Source of the DNA: Pseudacidovorax intermedius
GTDB taxonomy: Bacteria; Pseudomonadota; Gammaproteobacteria; Burkholderiales; Burkholderiaceae_C
Assembly: GCF_003350475.1 (NCBI RefSeq)
Contig: NZ_QQAV01000001.1
Coordinates: 612,836 to 676,835 of the forward strand
DNA length: 64,000 nt
Direction: 5' to 3'
Shown: positions 9,401 through 24,008 of the stretch, in pieces
How positions within the stretch are numbered: the stretch's first letter is position 1
Layout: every line of letters starts with the position of its first letter
Notes under the pieces: generated by a model
What the model was told of the DNA's origin: nothing
The model's database searches: none
What the model saw: only the letters and a program-made list of their open reading frames with translations
Made by a program: the position numbers and the translations under genes

Positions 9401-10336
9401 GTGCTCGCTCCCACCAACGCCTCGCCCACGCCCCACGGCACCCATTCCGTCGCCCAGCGCATCGCGCAGGCGCGGCCGCAGCTGTCCCGGCTGCACCGGC
9501 AGGTGGCGGACGTGGTGCTGGCGCAGCCGCTGCAGGTGGCCACGCTCTCCATCGACGAGCTGGCGGCGCGTGCGGACGTGTCGGTGGCCACCGCCAATCG
9601 CTTCGCGCGGGCGCTGGGTTTCGACGGCTACCCGGCCTTCCGGGCCGAGCTGGTGCGCGGCTTCGAGGCGCTGCTGGCGCCGGTCGAACAGTTGCGCAGC
9701 CAGGTCGAAGCCGGTCCGGCCAGCGCGGCGGATGCGTTTTCCAGCGCGTTGGAGGAGTGCCGCCAGAACATCGAAGGCACCCGCCAGGCGCTGACGCCCC
9801 AGGCCTGCGAGGCCGCCGTGGCGCTGCTGCGCGAGGCCCGCACCATCTACATCGCCGGCTACGGCGCCAGCGCCTGGCTCGGCGGGCTGCTGCAGCACGG
9901 GCTGGAAACCCACTGCGACGACGTGCGCCTGCTGGCCAGCGCCGCGGGCGCCACCCATGCCGCCCGCGCACTGGCCCGCAGCACGCCGCGGGATCTGGTG
10001 GTGGCCATCAGTTTTCCCCGCTACCTGGCCGACACGGTCGCGCTGGCCGAGCAGGCGCGCGTTCGCGGCACGCCGGTGCTCGCCATCACCGACCATGCGG
10101 CATCGCCCCTGGCGCCGCTGGCCGACGTGGCTCTCTTCGCCCAGGCCCGCAGCCGCTTCCGTGCCAACTGCGAGAGCAGCGCCCTGGCGCTGATCGAGGC
10201 GCTGATCATTGCCCTGTCGCTGCAGAGCCGCGAGGCGCTGCAGGCCGTTCGCGGCACGGCCGAGGCCATCGCGCCCTGGATCTGGAACACCCGCACCGGC
10301 CGCCGCGGCGTCGACCCCAAGGACCTTTCCGCATGA
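9401..10336 (+). CDS. RpiR/MurR-family transcriptional regulator
   Basis: A 311-residue regulator with an N-terminal HTH_6 domain (VADVVLAQPLQVATLSIDELAARADVSVATANRFARALGFDGYPAFRAEL) and a C-terminal SIS domain (YIAGYGASAWLGGLLQHGLE; SFPRYLADTVALAEQARVRGTPVLAITDH). RpiR proteins normally sense phosphorylated sugars or amino sugars through the SIS domain. The start is a GTG without a clear Shine-Dalgarno. Its stop overlaps the start of the isoaspartyl peptidase gene (ATGA), so it heads the peptide-uptake operon and probably regulates it. Confidence 0.88.
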   Translation: MLAPTNASPTPHGTHSVAQRIAQARPQLSRLHRQVADVVLAQPLQVATLSIDELAARADVSVATANRFARALGFDGYPAFRAELVRGFEALLAPVEQLRSQVEAGPASAADAFSSALEECRQNIEGTRQALTPQACEAAVALLREARTIYIAGYGASAWLGGLLQHGLETHCDDVRLLASAAGATHAARALARSTPRDLVVAISFPRYLADTVALAEQARVRGTPVLAITDHAASPLAPLADVALFAQARSRFRANCESSALALIEALIIALSLQSREALQAVRGTAEAIAPWIWNTRTGRRGVDPKDLSA

Positions 10337-11295
10337 CCCTTCCCGCCCTCGCGCTGCACGGCGGCGCCGGCACCATCACGGCCGCCAGCCTGAGCGCCGA
10401 CGACGCCCGCGGCTACCACCAGGCGCTGCACGACATCGCCGCCGCCGCCCAGGCCCTGCTGCTGGAAGGCGGCAGCGCGCTCGACGCCGTCTGCCTGGCC
10501 GTGCAGATGCTGGAGGACTGCCCGCTCTTCAACGCCGGCCACGGCGCCGTGTTCACCCATGCCGCCACGCACGAGCTGGACGCCGCCGTGATGGACGGGC
10601 GCGACCTGCGCGCGGGCGCCATCGCCGGCGTGAGCCGGCTGCGCAATCCGGTGCACACGGCGCGTGCGGTGATGGAGGATGGCACCCATGTGCTGCTGGC
10701 CGGCGCCGGTGCCGAAGCCTTCGCGCAGGAGCGGGGCCTGGCCTCCGTCGACCCGACGTACTTCTCCACCCCCATGCGCCGCGAGCAGCTGGAGCGCGTG
10801 CGCGCGGCCGGCCGCGTGGTGCTGGACCACGACGGCGCCGCGGCCGCCGACGCCGCGCGCACGCCGCTGGACGAGGACCGCAAGATGGGCACCGTCGGCG
10901 CCGTCGCCGTCGACCGCCATGGCCATCTGGCGGCCGCCACCTCCACCGGCGGCATGACCAACAAGCGCGTGGGCCGCATCGGCGATTCGCCGCTGATCGG
11001 CGCCGGCACCTATGCCGATGATCGCTATGCCGCCATCTCCTGCACCGGCAGCGGCGAGATGTTCATCCGCGCCGCCGCCGCCTACGACGTGTGCGCGCGC
11101 ATGCGCTACGCCGGCCAGTCGCTGGCGGAGGCGGCGGACGCCGTGGTCCACCAGAGCCTGCCCGCCCTCGGCGGCACCGGCGGTCTGATCGCGGTGGACC
11201 GTCATGGAAACCTCGCCCTGCCCTTCAACACCGAGGGCATGTACCGTGCCCACGTGCGCGGCGCCGAAGCGCCCGTCACCGCCATCCACCGCTGA
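10333..11295 (+). CDS. iaaA: Isoaspartyl peptidase / type III L-asparaginase (Ntn hydrolase)
   Basis: Hydrolyses beta-aspartyl (isoaspartyl) dipeptides and, more slowly, asparagine. The 320-residue precursor is expected to cleave itself before the nucleophilic Thr in [13 protein letters not shown]; the downstream [26 protein letters not shown] and CTGSGE segments are the substrate-binding signatures of this family. It overlaps the upstream regulator by 4 bp and is followed 5 bp later by the peptide ABC ATPase, the same order as iaaA-gsiABCD in E. coli. Confidence 0.92.
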   Translation: MTLPALALHGGAGTITAASLSADDARGYHQALHDIAAAAQALLLEGGSALDAVCLAVQMLEDCPLFNAGHGAVFTHAATHELDAAVMDGRDLRAGAIAGVSRLRNPVHTARAVMEDGTHVLLAGAGAEAFAQERGLASVDPTYFSTPMRREQLERVRAAGRVVLDHDGAAAADAARTPLDEDRKMGTVGAVAVDRHGHLAAATSTGGMTNKRVGRIGDSPLIGAGTYADDRYAAISCTGSGEMFIRAAAAYDVCARMRYAGQSLAEAADAVVHQSLPALGGTGGLIAVDRHGNLALPFNTEGMYRAHVRGAEAPVTAIHR

Positions 11296-11300
11296 ATCCC

Positions 11301-13190
<1,890 letters not shown>

Positions 13191-13244
13191 AGCCCGGTGC
13201 GCCTTTCACCTTTTCGTTCCCCTCGTCTTCTGAAGGAGCTTCGC

Positions 13245-14792
13245 ATGCAACAACAGCGTCCCCACCGCATCGCCGCCGCCCTGGCCCTGGCCGGGCTGGC
13301 GGGCTTCGCCGCCTCGGCCCACGCCGCCAAGGACATCGTCGTGGCCGTGCAGTCCAACTTCACCACCACCGATCCCTACGACGCCAACGACACGCTGTCG
13401 CAGGCCGTGGCCAAGTCCTTCTACCAGGGCCTGTTCGGCTTCGACAAGGACATGAAGATGCAGCCGGTGCTGGCCACCGGCTACACCGTCAGCAAGGACG
13501 GCCTGGTCTACACGGTCAAGCTCAAGACCGGCATCAAGTTCCACGACGGCACCGACTTCAACGCCGAGGCGGTGAAGGCCACCTTCGACCGCGTGACCAA
13601 CCCGGACAACAAGCTCAAGCGCTACAACCTCTACAAGAACATCGCCAAGACCGAGGCGGTGGACCCGACCACGGTGCGCTTCACACTGAAGGAAGCCTTC
13701 TCGCCCTTCATCAACTCGCTGGCCCATCCGTCGGCGGTGATCATCTCGCCGGCAGCGCTGGCCAAGTACGGCAGCAAGGGCATCGCGCAGAACCCGGTCG
13801 GCACCGGCCCGTTCAAGTTCGTCGAGTGGAAGTCCACCGACTACCTGAAGGTCGCCAAGTTCGACGGCTACTGGCGCAAGGGCTACCCCAAGATCGACTC
13901 GATCACCTGGCGGCCGGTGGTGGACAACAACACCCGCGCCGCGATGATGCAGACCAACGAGGCGCACTTCGCCTTCCCGATGCCGCCCGAGGCGGCCGCG
14001 ACGCTGCAGGCCAAGCCGAGCCTGGAGGTGACGAGCGCACCCTCGATCATCCAGCGCTACATCTCGATGAACGTGCAGCAGAAGCCCTTCGACAACCCGA
14101 AGGTGCGCGAGGCGATCAACTACGCCATCAACAAGGAAGCCCTGGCCAAGGTGGCCTTCTCGGGCTACGCGATCCCGGCCGAGGGCGTGCTGCCCAAGGG
14201 CGTGCAGTACAACACCAAGCTCGGCCCCTGGCCCTATGACCCGAAGAAGGCGCGCGAGCTGCTGAAGGAGGCGGGTTACCCCAACGGCTTCGAGAGCACG
14301 CTGTGGAGCGCCTACAACTACAGCACAGCGCAGAAGGTGATCCAGTTCGTGCAGCAGCAGCTGGCGCAGGTGGGCATCAAGGTGCAGGTGCAGGCCCTGG
14401 AAGCCGGCCAGCGCGTGGAGCGCGTGGAGAGCGCGCAGGACCCGGCCACCGCGCCGGTGCGCATGTACTACGTGGGCTGGTCCTCGTCGACCGGCGAGGC
14501 CGACTGGGCGCTGCGCCCGCTGCTGGCTTCGGAGTCCTTCCCGCCCAAGCTGTTCAACACGGCCTACTACAAGAACGAGCAGGTCGATGCGGACATCCAG
14601 AAGGCGCTGGTGACCACCGACAACGCCGAGAAGGCCAAGATCTACGCCGATGCCCAGCAGCGCATCTGGAAGGACGCGCCCTGGGCCTTCCTGGTGACCG
14701 AGCAGCTGCTGTCGGTGCGTGCGCGCAACCTGGCCGGCTTCTATGTGATTCCGGACGGCAGCTTCAACTTCGACGAAGTGGAACTGAAGTAA
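13245..14792 (+). CDS. Periplasmic peptide-binding protein of ABC importer (GsiB/DppA-like)
   Basis: A 515-residue SBP_bac_5 family solute receptor. The Sec signal peptide ([20 protein letters not shown]) should be cleaved near residue 28. Family motifs include [43 protein letters not shown] and [28 protein letters not shown]. An AAGGAG motif precedes the ATG by 8 nt. It lies between the ATPase and the first permease in the operon. Substrate class (peptide or glutathione-like) follows from the family; the exact ligand is not evident. Confidence 0.93.
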   Translation: MQQQRPHRIAAALALAGLAGFAASAHAAKDIVVAVQSNFTTTDPYDANDTLSQAVAKSFYQGLFGFDKDMKMQPVLATGYTVSKDGLVYTVKLKTGIKFHDGTDFNAEAVKATFDRVTNPDNKLKRYNLYKNIAKTEAVDPTTVRFTLKEAFSPFINSLAHPSAVIISPAALAKYGSKGIAQNPVGTGPFKFVEWKSTDYLKVAKFDGYWRKGYPKIDSITWRPVVDNNTRAAMMQTNEAHFAFPMPPEAAATLQAKPSLEVTSAPSIIQRYISMNVQQKPFDNPKVREAINYAINKEALAKVAFSGYAIPAEGVLPKGVQYNTKLGPWPYDPKKARELLKEAGYPNGFESTLWSAYNYSTAQKVIQFVQQQLAQVGIKVQVQALEAGQRVERVESAQDPATAPVRMYYVGWSSSTGEADWALRPLLASESFPPKLFNTAYYKNEQVDADIQKALVTTDNAEKAKIYADAQQRIWKDAPWAFLVTEQLLSVRARNLAGFYVIPDGSFNFDEVELK

Positions 14793-14796
14793 GCCC

Positions 14797-14935
14797 CCGT
14801 TGCTTGAGCACAAGGCCCTCCCCGCTGCTTGCTCACTTCGTGTAGCCGCCTACCCCTCAAGGGGCGCACCCGGCGGCCCGGCAAAGCCGGTTCCGCGGGT
14901 GCACTGGCGGGCCCTGCTCCGCGGCCGCCTGATCT
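14797..14935. repeat. Comamonadaceae-type intergenic repeat
   Basis: This block contains TGCTTGCTCACTTCGTGTAG, then a CCCCTCAAGGGG palindrome, then CCGGCGGCCCGG and GGCAAAGCCGG inverted repeats. From memory this string of short palindromes is a dispersed intergenic element in Acidovorax/Variovorax-type genomes. It separates the binding-protein gene from the permease genes, where it may act as a transcription attenuator or mRNA processing/stability element. Only this copy is clearly present in the window. Confidence 0.5.
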
Positions 14936-15069
14936 TTGAAAGTGCGCTTCTTTTGTGTGGTGGGCTGCATCAGGCATGAGAGGTAGTGCTGCGGCATGGT
15001 CCGCCGCCACCTGCGCCTTTCGTCTGCCTGAGCTGTACCGCACGTCCCGCCCGAGCCACCTGTATCTCC

Positions 15070-15993
15070 ATGCTCCACTACGTCGTCCGCCGCCTGTTCG
15101 GCCTTGCTCCCACGCTGCTGATCGTGGCCGTGCTGGTCTTCCTGTTCGTGCACCTGCTGCCCGGCGATCCGGCGCGGCTGGCCGCGGGCGTGGATGCGAG
15201 CCCCGAAACGGTGGAACTGGTGCGCCAGGACCTGGGCCTGGACAAGCCCCTGCCCCAGCAGTTCGTCGCCTTCTTCAACCGCCTGCTGCATGGCGATCTG
15301 GGGACCTCGCTGCGCACGAAGCGGCCGGTGTCGGAAGAAATCGGCGCGCGCTTCATGCCCACCTTCTGGCTCACCGTCACGAGCATGGTGTGGGCCACGC
15401 TCTTCGGCATGGCCATCGGCATCGCATCCGCCGTATGGCGCAACCAGTGGCCCGACCGGCTGGGCATGGCACTGGCCGTCTCGGGCATCTCCTTTCCGGC
15501 CTTCGCGCTGGGCATGCTGCTGATGCAGCTGTTCTCGGTGCAGCTGGGCTGGCTGCCCACGGTGGGCGCCGATTCGTGGCGCCACTACATCCTGCCCTCG
15601 CTGACGCTGGGCGCGGCCGTGGCCGCCGTCATGGCCCGCTTCACCCGCGCCTCCTTCATCGAGGTGATCGGCGAGGACTTCGTGCGCACCGCACGCGCCA
15701 AGGGCGTGCCGGAGTCGTGGATCCTCTTCAAGCACTGCCTGCGCAATGCGCTGATCCCCGTCGTCACCATGATGGGCCTGCAGTTCGGCTTCCTGCTGGG
15801 CGGCTCCATCGTGGTGGAGGCCGTCTTCAACTGGCCCGGCCTGGGCCGGCTGCTGGTGGATGCGGTGGACATGCGCGACTACCCGGTGATCCAGGCGCTG
15901 GTGCTGCTGTTCTCGCTGGAGTTCATCCTCATCAACCTGGTGGTGGACGTGCTCTACGGCCTCATCAACCCGGCCATCCGCTTCGGCAAGTGA
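15070..15993 (+). CDS. Peptide ABC transporter permease (GsiC/DppB-like)
   Basis: A 307-residue inner-membrane permease. The start [26 protein letters not shown] is typical for DppB/GsiC proteins, the conserved N-terminal LLPGDPA follows, and the EAA loop that contacts the ATPase is [36 protein letters not shown]. Six membrane helices are expected. The ATG at 15070 is chosen because it gives the canonical N-terminus. The gene lies 277 bp from the binding-protein gene, with a repeat element between them, and 38 bp ahead of the second permease. Confidence 0.94.
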   Translation: MLHYVVRRLFGLAPTLLIVAVLVFLFVHLLPGDPARLAAGVDASPETVELVRQDLGLDKPLPQQFVAFFNRLLHGDLGTSLRTKRPVSEEIGARFMPTFWLTVTSMVWATLFGMAIGIASAVWRNQWPDRLGMALAVSGISFPAFALGMLLMQLFSVQLGWLPTVGADSWRHYILPSLTLGAAVAAVMARFTRASFIEVIGEDFVRTARAKGVPESWILFKHCLRNALIPVVTMMGLQFGFLLGGSIVVEAVFNWPGLGRLLVDAVDMRDYPVIQALVLLFSLEFILINLVVDVLYGLINPAIRFGK

Positions 15994-16031
15994 GCCGGAC
16001 CGCCGATCCCACGCAGGCTTCGCATCGCACC

Positions 16032-16955
16032 ATGCCCTCCTCTTCGTCCCTTCCCGCTTCCGATACCGCAGCCGCCGCCGCGGCGGCCAGCGGCGCGCCG
16101 CTGGCGGTGCGCTCGCCCTGGTCCGAGTTCTGGCGCAAGTTCAAGCGTCAACCGATGGCGCTGGCCGCCCTCGCCTTCATCGTGCTGTTGGTCGCGGTGG
16201 CGGTGCTGGCGCCCTGGATCTCGCCCTACGACGCCGAGAACTTCTTCGACTACGACCGGCTCAACACGCCGCCGTCGGCCGCGCACTGGTTCGGCGTCGA
16301 TCCGCTGGGCCGCGACATCCTCAGCCGCATCCTGATGGGCGCGCGCATCTCGCTGGCCACGGGCTTCGTCTCCGTCGCACTGGGCGCGGTGGTGGGCACC
16401 GCGCTGGGCCTGGTGGCCGGCTTCTATGGCGGCTGGTGGGACCGGCTCATCATGCGCATGTGCGACGTGCTGTTCGCCTTCCCCGGCATCCTGCTGGCCA
16501 TCGCCGTGGTGGCCATCCTGGGCAGCAGCATGACCAACGTGGTGGTGGCGGTGTCGGTGTTCAGCGTGCCGGCCTTCGCGCGGCTGGTGCGCGGCAACAC
16601 GCTGGCGCTGAAGAACCTGACCTATATCGAGGCCACGCGCAGCATCGGCGCGGGCGATCTGACGATCCTGCTGCGCCACATCCTGCCCGGCACGCTCTCC
16701 GCCATCGTCGTGTACTTCACCATGCGCATGGGCACGTCGATCATCACGGCGGCCAGCCTGTCCTTCCTGGGCATGGGTGCGCAGCCGCCCACGCCGGAGT
16801 GGGGCGCGATGCTCAACGAGGCGCGCGCCGACATGGTCAACGCACCGCATGTGGCGCTGTTCCCGTCGCTGGCCATCTTCTTCACGGTGCTGGCCTTCAA
16901 CATGCTCGGCGACGGCCTGCGCGACGCGCTGGATCCGAAGATCGACCGGCTGTGA
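16032..16955 (+). CDS. Peptide ABC transporter permease (GsiD/DppC-like)
   Basis: A 307-residue inner-membrane permease, partner of the preceding one. It has the N-terminal OppC_N signature ([24 protein letters not shown]), the loop [22 protein letters not shown], and the EAA motif [36 protein letters not shown]. It starts with a ~25-residue Ser/Ala-rich extension. Its stop overlaps the GTG start of the P1 peptidase gene, which ties the peptidase to the transporter. Confidence 0.94.
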   Translation: MPSSSSLPASDTAAAAAAASGAPLAVRSPWSEFWRKFKRQPMALAALAFIVLLVAVAVLAPWISPYDAENFFDYDRLNTPPSAAHWFGVDPLGRDILSRILMGARISLATGFVSVALGAVVGTALGLVAGFYGGWWDRLIMRMCDVLFAFPGILLAIAVVAILGSSMTNVVVAVSVFSVPAFARLVRGNTLALKNLTYIEATRSIGAGDLTILLRHILPGTLSAIVVYFTMRMGTSIITAASLSFLGMGAQPPTPEWGAMLNEARADMVNAPHVALFPSLAIFFTVLAFNMLGDGLRDALDPKIDRL

Positions 16956-18151
16956 GCAAGCTCCCGGCCGCGACCAAAGGCGCCGGCACCGTCGATCACC
17001 CGGCGCGCGGCCCGGCCCTGCCGCACATCGGCGCCCTGTCCGCCGGTGCGCGCAATGCCATCACCGACGTGGCTGGCGTCACCGTCGGCCATGCCACGCT
17101 GGATCGGCCCGATGAAGACGTGCACACCGGCGTCACGGTCGTACGCCCGCATGCCGGCAGTGCCTACCTGCAGCGGGTGCCGGCCGGCGTGGCAGTGCTC
17201 AACGGCTTCGGCAAGAGCCTGGGGCTGATGCAGGTGGAAGAGCTCGGCGTGCTGGAGTCGCCGATCGCGCTGACCAACACCTTCGCCGTGCCGGCGGTGG
17301 CGCAGGCACAGATGCGCCAATGCATCGCGGCGCATCCGGAATGCGGCCGGAGCTGGCCCACGGTCAATCCGCTCGTGCTGGAGTGCAACGACGGCTTCCT
17401 GAGCGACCAGCAGCGCTTTGCGGTGCGCGAGGCGGACTACCTGGCCGCCTGGCAGGCGGCCGATGCCGACTTCGCGCTGGGCGCGGTCGGCGCGGGGCGG
17501 GGCATGTCCTGCCACGGGCTCAAGGGTGGCATCGGCACCGCCTCGCGACGCATCGCGGTCGACGGCGGCGGTGATGCTGCTCGGCCCCAAGGCGACGATG
17601 CGCGCGCCAAGCCCGACGGCGGCGCTGCGCCAGGCTGGACCGTCGGCGCCCTGGTACTGACCAACCAGGGCCGGCCCGAGCAGCTGCAGGTGGTCGGTCA
17701 GCCCGTCGGCGCCTGGCTGCAGCAGACTGGCCGCATTGCGGCGGCCACAGCGCCCGAGCGCGGCTCGATCATCATGGTGCTGGCCACGGACGCGCCGCTG
17801 GATGCGCGCCAACTGCGCCGCCTGGCACTGCGCGCCGGCGCCGGACTGGCGCGCACCGGCTCGGTGTTCGGCCATGGCAGCGGCGACATCGCACTGGCCT
17901 TCTCGACCGCCTACACGCTGCCACAGCTTCCCTCCGAGCCCATTCCCGCCGTGGCGCTGCTGCACGATGCGCGGCTCGACCCCTTCTTCCAGGCCGCGGC
18001 CGACAGCGTGGAGCAGGCGATCCTCTCCGCGCTATGGCATGCGTCCACCTTGCACGGCCGCGCGGGCCATGTGCGGCGCGGCCTGAGCGAGCTGCTGGCC
18101 GACTGGCCGGCGGATGCGTTCACCCGCTCGCTGCTGCCGGTCGCGGCATGA
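16952..18151 (+). CDS. P1-family aminopeptidase (DmpA/BapA-like)
   Basis: A 399-residue N-terminal-nucleophile hydrolase of the DmpA family (L-aminopeptidase/D-amidase-esterase or beta-aminopeptidase). The motifs [14 protein letters not shown], the [10 protein letters not shown] segment and the autocleavage Gly-Ser in [20 protein letters not shown] are present; the Ser would become the new N-terminal nucleophile after self-processing, and [16 protein letters not shown] follows as usual. The GTG start overlaps the permease stop by 4 bp. Together with the M55 peptidase downstream it should hydrolyse imported peptides, including those with D- or beta-linked residues. Confidence 0.9.
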   Translation: MSKLPAATKGAGTVDHPARGPALPHIGALSAGARNAITDVAGVTVGHATLDRPDEDVHTGVTVVRPHAGSAYLQRVPAGVAVLNGFGKSLGLMQVEELGVLESPIALTNTFAVPAVAQAQMRQCIAAHPECGRSWPTVNPLVLECNDGFLSDQQRFAVREADYLAAWQAADADFALGAVGAGRGMSCHGLKGGIGTASRRIAVDGGGDAARPQGDDARAKPDGGAAPGWTVGALVLTNQGRPEQLQVVGQPVGAWLQQTGRIAAATAPERGSIIMVLATDAPLDARQLRRLALRAGAGLARTGSVFGHGSGDIALAFSTAYTLPQLPSEPIPAVALLHDARLDPFFQAAADSVEQAILSALWHASTLHGRAGHVRRGLSELLADWPADAFTRSLLPVAA

Positions 18152-18227
18152 CGCACGCCTGCACGCTTTCCTCGTCCCGCCACGGCCTCGCACAGTCGCC
18201 CACCCGTCGCGCGAAGCGCCTGAATCC

Positions 18228-19061
18228 ATGACCCAGACCATCCTCATTTCCGTCGACATCGAAGGCGTTGCCGGCGTCTTCCACCCCGAACAGACACGGC
18301 CCGGCAATGGCGAGTACGAACGCGCCCGGCTGTGGATGACCGACGAGGCCAATGCCGCCATCGCTGGCGCCTTCGACGGCGGAGCCGAGGCCGTGGTGGT
18401 CAACGACTCGCACGGCAGCTTCCGCAACATGCCGGCGGCGCGGCTGGACCCGCGCGCCCGCATCGTGCAGGGCAAGCCGCGCTACCTGAGCATGGTGGCC
18501 GGCGTGGAGCGGCCCGGCACCACGGGCGTGTGCATGGTGGGCTACCACGCCCGCGCGCATGCGCCGGGCATCCTGGCCCACACGATCAACAGCGGCGCCT
18601 TCGCCGGCATCCGCGTCAACGGCGAATGGCAGAGCGAGGCCACGCTCTATGGCGCGCTGGCCGGCGACTACGGCGTGCCGGTGCTGATGGCCAGCGGCGA
18701 CGACGCCTTCATCGCCGAGACGGCGCCGCGGCTGCCGGGCACGGTCTTCGTGCAGACCAAGGAGGCGACGGGCATGAACAGCGGCGTCTCGCTCTCGCCC
18801 GAGGCCGCCTGCGCGGCCATCCGCGAAGGTGTGGCGCGCGCCGTGGCGACGTCCGCCAATGCCCGGCCCGCGCCGCTGCGCGTGCCCGGGCCGCTGAACC
18901 TGGAGCTGCACACCCAGACGCCGGCCCATGCCGACCTGTTCTGCCAGTGGCCCAGCTTCGAACGGGTGGACGGCACCGCGCTGCGCTTCGACGCACCGAC
19001 GATGGAGGCGGCGGTGCGCATGCTCAACTGCTGCTCGGCGATGGCGATGATGCTGCGCTGA
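18228..19061 (+). CDS. M55-family D-aminopeptidase (DppA-like)
   Basis: A 277-residue zinc peptidase related to Bacillus subtilis DppA, which releases D-Ala from D-Ala-D-Ala and D-Ala-Gly-Gly. The metal and catalytic motifs are DIEG at residues 10-13 (Asp-x-Glu), NDSHGSF, and GYHARAHAPGILAHTIN with its His residues, followed by the E-rich ASGDDAFIAE. It is the last gene of the peptide scavenging operon, 76 bp after the P1 peptidase and convergent with argC, 5 bp apart. Confidence 0.9.
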   Translation: MTQTILISVDIEGVAGVFHPEQTRPGNGEYERARLWMTDEANAAIAGAFDGGAEAVVVNDSHGSFRNMPAARLDPRARIVQGKPRYLSMVAGVERPGTTGVCMVGYHARAHAPGILAHTINSGAFAGIRVNGEWQSEATLYGALAGDYGVPVLMASGDDAFIAETAPRLPGTVFVQTKEATGMNSGVSLSPEAACAAIREGVARAVATSANARPAPLRVPGPLNLELHTQTPAHADLFCQWPSFERVDGTALRFDAPTMEAAVRMLNCCSAMAMMLR

Positions 19062-19066
19062 GGGGC

Positions 19067-19990
<924 letters not shown>

Positions 19991-20182
19991 GGCGGGATCC
20001 TCGATTGAGTGTTCTCCCCATGGACAGTGGGAAGACTACGTGGTCGCCACAACGGCCAGAGGCCGCCATGACGCGGCGCACCATGATACATTCGCAGGCT
20101 GCTCCGCCGCTCCCCGGCCGGCCGGCTGGCGTGGCCTGCGGACAACAGCACCTCCCATCCTCCGTTCCGAGAGACTCTTTCC

Positions 20183-21343
<1,161 letters not shown>

Positions 21344-21356
21344 GGAATCACCAGCC

Positions 21357-22250
21357 ATGTCGATCTACATCAACAAGGACACCAAGGTCATCACCCAGGG
21401 CATCACGGGCAAGACCGGTCAGTTCCACACCGAGAAGTGCCAGGAGTACGCGAACGGCAAGAATGCCTTCGTGGCCGGCGTGAACCCGAAGAAGGCCGGC
21501 GAGTCGATCTTCAACATCCCGATCTACGCCTCGGTCAAGGAAGCCGCCCAGCAGACGGGCGCGACCGTCTCGGTGATCTACGTGCCGCCGGCCGGCGCCG
21601 CCGCCGCCATCTGGGAAGCCGTCGAGGCCGACTTGGACCTGGCCATCTGCATCACCGAAGGCATTCCCGTGCGCGACATGCTCGAAGTGCGCAACAAGAT
21701 GAAGGCCAAGGAAGCCAAGGGCGGCAAGAAGACGCTGCTGCTGGGCCCCAACTGCCCCGGCCTGATCACGCCCGACGAGATCAAGATCGGCATCATGCCC
21801 GGCCACATCCACAAGAAGGGCCGCATCGGCGTGGTCTCGCGCTCCGGCACGCTGACCTATGAAGCCGTGGCGCAGCTGTCCGAGCTGGGCATCGGCCAGT
21901 CCTCGGCCGTGGGCATCGGCGGCGACCCGATCAACGGCCTGAAGCACATCGACGTCATGAAGGCCTTCAACGACGATCCGGACACCGACGCCGTCATCAT
22001 GATCGGCGAGATCGGCGGCCCGGACGAGGCCGAAGCGGCCCAATGGTGCAAGGCCAACATGAAGAAGCCGGTGGTCGGCTTCATCGCCGGCGTCACCGCC
22101 CCTCCCGGCAAGCGCATGGGGCATGCCGGCGCGCTGATCTCGGGCGGCGCCGACACGGCCGACGCCAAGCTCGCCATCATGGAAGAGTGCGGTTTCAAGG
22201 TCACGCGCAACCCGTCGGAGATGGGCCGCATCCTGAAGTCGCTGATCTGA
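21357..22250 (+). CDS. sucD: Succinyl-CoA synthetase alpha subunit
   Basis: The 297-residue alpha subunit carrying the phospho-histidine. Motifs include the CoA-binding [34 protein letters not shown] and the active-site [10 protein letters not shown] with the phosphorylated His. Co-transcribed with sucC; followed by a 178-bp gap with a strong hairpin before the TerC-family gene. Confidence 0.98.
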   Translation: MSIYINKDTKVITQGITGKTGQFHTEKCQEYANGKNAFVAGVNPKKAGESIFNIPIYASVKEAAQQTGATVSVIYVPPAGAAAAIWEAVEADLDLAICITEGIPVRDMLEVRNKMKAKEAKGGKKTLLLGPNCPGLITPDEIKIGIMPGHIHKKGRIGVVSRSGTLTYEAVAQLSELGIGQSSAVGIGGDPINGLKHIDVMKAFNDDPDTDAVIMIGEIGGPDEAEAAQWCKANMKKPVVGFIAGVTAPPGKRMGHAGALISGGADTADAKLAIMEECGFKVTRNPSEMGRILKSLI

Positions 22251-22346
22251 CCCCGTGCCTGAGCGCCTACCCCGTCGAAGGGAAGGCGCCGGCACCTCAG
22301 GCGGAGCCGAAGGCGTCGAATGAACGCCGTGCTTTCGCCACTCCAT

Positions 22347-22396
22347 AAAAAAAGCCGGAGGGCGCCCGTGGTTGTCGGAGACCACAGGCGCCCTTC
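22347..22396. terminator. Strong hairpin between sucD and the TerC-family gene
   Basis: GGGCGCC-C-GTGGT pairs with ACCAC-A-GGCGCCC around an 8-nt loop. On the minus strand it is followed within 6 nt by a run of seven T; on the plus strand an A-run precedes it and no T-run follows. As a plus-strand element it could end sucCD transcription inefficiently; as drawn it is the better terminator in the minus direction, where there is no obvious gene to end. Orientation is therefore unsure. Confidence 0.45.
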
Positions 22397-22428
22397 ATCA
22401 ATTCACTACACCGTGGAGGTAGCAAGCC

Positions 22429-23121
22429 GTGGAGATTCTTTCCAACCCTGATCTGTGGATCGGTCTGCTCAAGATCATCTGGATCAACATCATTCTTTCG
22501 GGCGACAACGCCGTGGTGATCGCCCTGGCGGCGCGCGCCCTGCCGCCCGATCAACAGAAAAAGGCCGTCATGCTCGGCTCGGCCGCGGCCGTCGTGCTGC
22601 GCATCGTGCTGACCATCGTGGCGGTCAAGCTGCTGTCCCTGCCCTACCTGCAGATCATCGGCGGCCTGCTGCTGCTGTGGATCGGCGTGCAGCTGCTGGG
22701 CGGCGAGGACGAGGGCGAGGAAGGCGGCGGCAAGCAGCATTCCACGCTCGCCAGCGCCGTTCGCACGATCCTGATCGCCGACCTGGTGATGAGCCTGGAC
22801 AACGTGATCGCCGTGGCCGCGGCCGCCAATGGCAGCATGGTGCTGCTGGTGTTGGGCCTAGCGATCAGCATCCCCTTGGTGATCTTCGGCAGTTCGCTCA
22901 TGATCAAGCTCATGAACCGTTTCCCGATCATCATCATGCTGGGCGCCGCCCTGATCGGCTGGGTCGGTGGCGAGACGATGGCGAGCGACGTGTCGCTGCA
23001 TGACGCCGTGGCCGCCAATCCCTCGCTGCACTACGTGGCAGCGGCCGTCGGCGCCGTGCTGGTGGTGGCCGTCGGCAAGCTGCTGGCCAGCCGCGGCCGA
23101 CAGCAGGCGGCGCAGCACTGA
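22429..23121 (+). CDS. TerC-family integral membrane protein (YjbE type)
   Basis: A 230-residue membrane protein with about seven helices. The motifs LKIIWINIILSGDNAVVIALAARALP and LIADLVMSLDNVIAVAAAA, each with a buried Asp-Asn pair, define the TerC/YjbE family, members of which are linked to manganese or other metal export. Start is GTG at 22429 with GGAGGT 9 nt upstream. Unlike some TerC genes, no yybP-ykoY aptamer is visible in its leader. It lies 4 bp ahead of the PP2C phosphatase gene, so both are likely co-transcribed. Confidence 0.88.
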   Translation: MEILSNPDLWIGLLKIIWINIILSGDNAVVIALAARALPPDQQKKAVMLGSAAAVVLRIVLTIVAVKLLSLPYLQIIGGLLLLWIGVQLLGGEDEGEEGGGKQHSTLASAVRTILIADLVMSLDNVIAVAAAANGSMVLLVLGLAISIPLVIFGSSLMIKLMNRFPIIIMLGAALIGWVGGETMASDVSLHDAVAANPSLHYVAAAVGAVLVVAVGKLLASRGRQQAAQH

Positions 23122-23125
23122 ACCC

Positions 23126-23911
23126 ATGGCGCGCCCGGCTGTCATCCTTCAGGACCCTGCCGGGCCGCCCTGGGAGTTCGCGGCACAGACGGACACCGGC
23201 CGGCTGCGCCGCAACAACGAGGATTCGATCGCCTTCGACCCGCGCCTGGGTCTGGCCGTTCTGGCCGACGGCATGGGCGGCTATGCCGGAGGCGAGGTGG
23301 CCAGCGAGATGGCCGTGGCTCTGCTGCAGGCCTCCATGGGCCGGTGGCTGGCCCAGGCGGGCCCCGCGCCGGGCAGCCGGGCCGTCATGAAGGCCCTGCA
23401 ACAGGGCATCACCCAGGCCAACCGCGCCGTCTTCAACGCCAGCACCGTCAATCCGGCCCTGCGCGGCATGGGCACCACGCTGGTGAGCGCCGTGTTCGGG
23501 CCGTGCGGCGCGGTGGTCGGCCACATCGGCGACTCGCGCTGCTACCGGCTGCGTGGCGGTCGCCTGACCGCGCTCACGCGCGACCATTCCTTCCTGCAGG
23601 CCCAGATCGACGCCGGCCTCATGACGGCCCAGGAGGCCCAGGCCTCCCCGCATCGCAACCTGGTGACACGCGCGCTGGGCATCGGCGCCGAGGTGGAGGT
23701 GGACCTGCTGCACGAGCCCGCGCAGCGCGGCGACCTGTACCTGCTGTGCTCGGACGGCCTGACCGACATGGTCACCGACGAGCAGCTCGTCTCGCTGCTG
23801 ACCCCCGACATCCCGCTGGCCGACAAGGTCGCCCTGCTGATCACGGTGGCCAACGACAACGGCGGCAAGGACAACGTGTCGGTCATCCTGGCACGTTTCG
23901 GCGGCCATTGA
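23126..23911 (+). CDS. PP2C-family serine/threonine protein phosphatase (Stp1-like)
   Basis: A 261-residue metal-dependent phosphatase. The metal-binding motifs are RRNNEDS near residue 30, LAVLADGMGGYAGGEVAS, GHIGDSRCYRLRGG, LLCSDGLTDMV and DNGGKDNVSVI, all with their conserved Asp residues. It would remove phosphate from Ser/Thr of proteins, perhaps those recognised by the FHA protein encoded 97 bp downstream. No Hanks-type kinase gene occurs in the window, so the opposing kinase must be elsewhere. Confidence 0.93.
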   Translation: MARPAVILQDPAGPPWEFAAQTDTGRLRRNNEDSIAFDPRLGLAVLADGMGGYAGGEVASEMAVALLQASMGRWLAQAGPAPGSRAVMKALQQGITQANRAVFNASTVNPALRGMGTTLVSAVFGPCGAVVGHIGDSRCYRLRGGRLTALTRDHSFLQAQIDAGLMTAQEAQASPHRNLVTRALGIGAEVEVDLLHEPAQRGDLYLLCSDGLTDMVTDEQLVSLLTPDIPLADKVALLITVANDNGGKDNVSVILARFGGH

Positions 23912-24008
23912 CGGGCCGTGTCATGCGAAAGGTTGCGGGCCTGGCGGCTCGCGGTTACAAATTGATGTCCTGCGCCTGCGCGCCCGTCCGGTCTGAGGAG
24001 TGTCGGCC

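Noticed and set aside
22251-22428. Possible yybP-ykoY riboswitch ahead of the TerC-family gene
   Set aside because: TerC genes are often under this riboswitch, so I looked for GGGGAGUAG and the GCGAGACC-type loop; neither is present. Only a GC-rich hairpin and a ribosome-binding site are seen.
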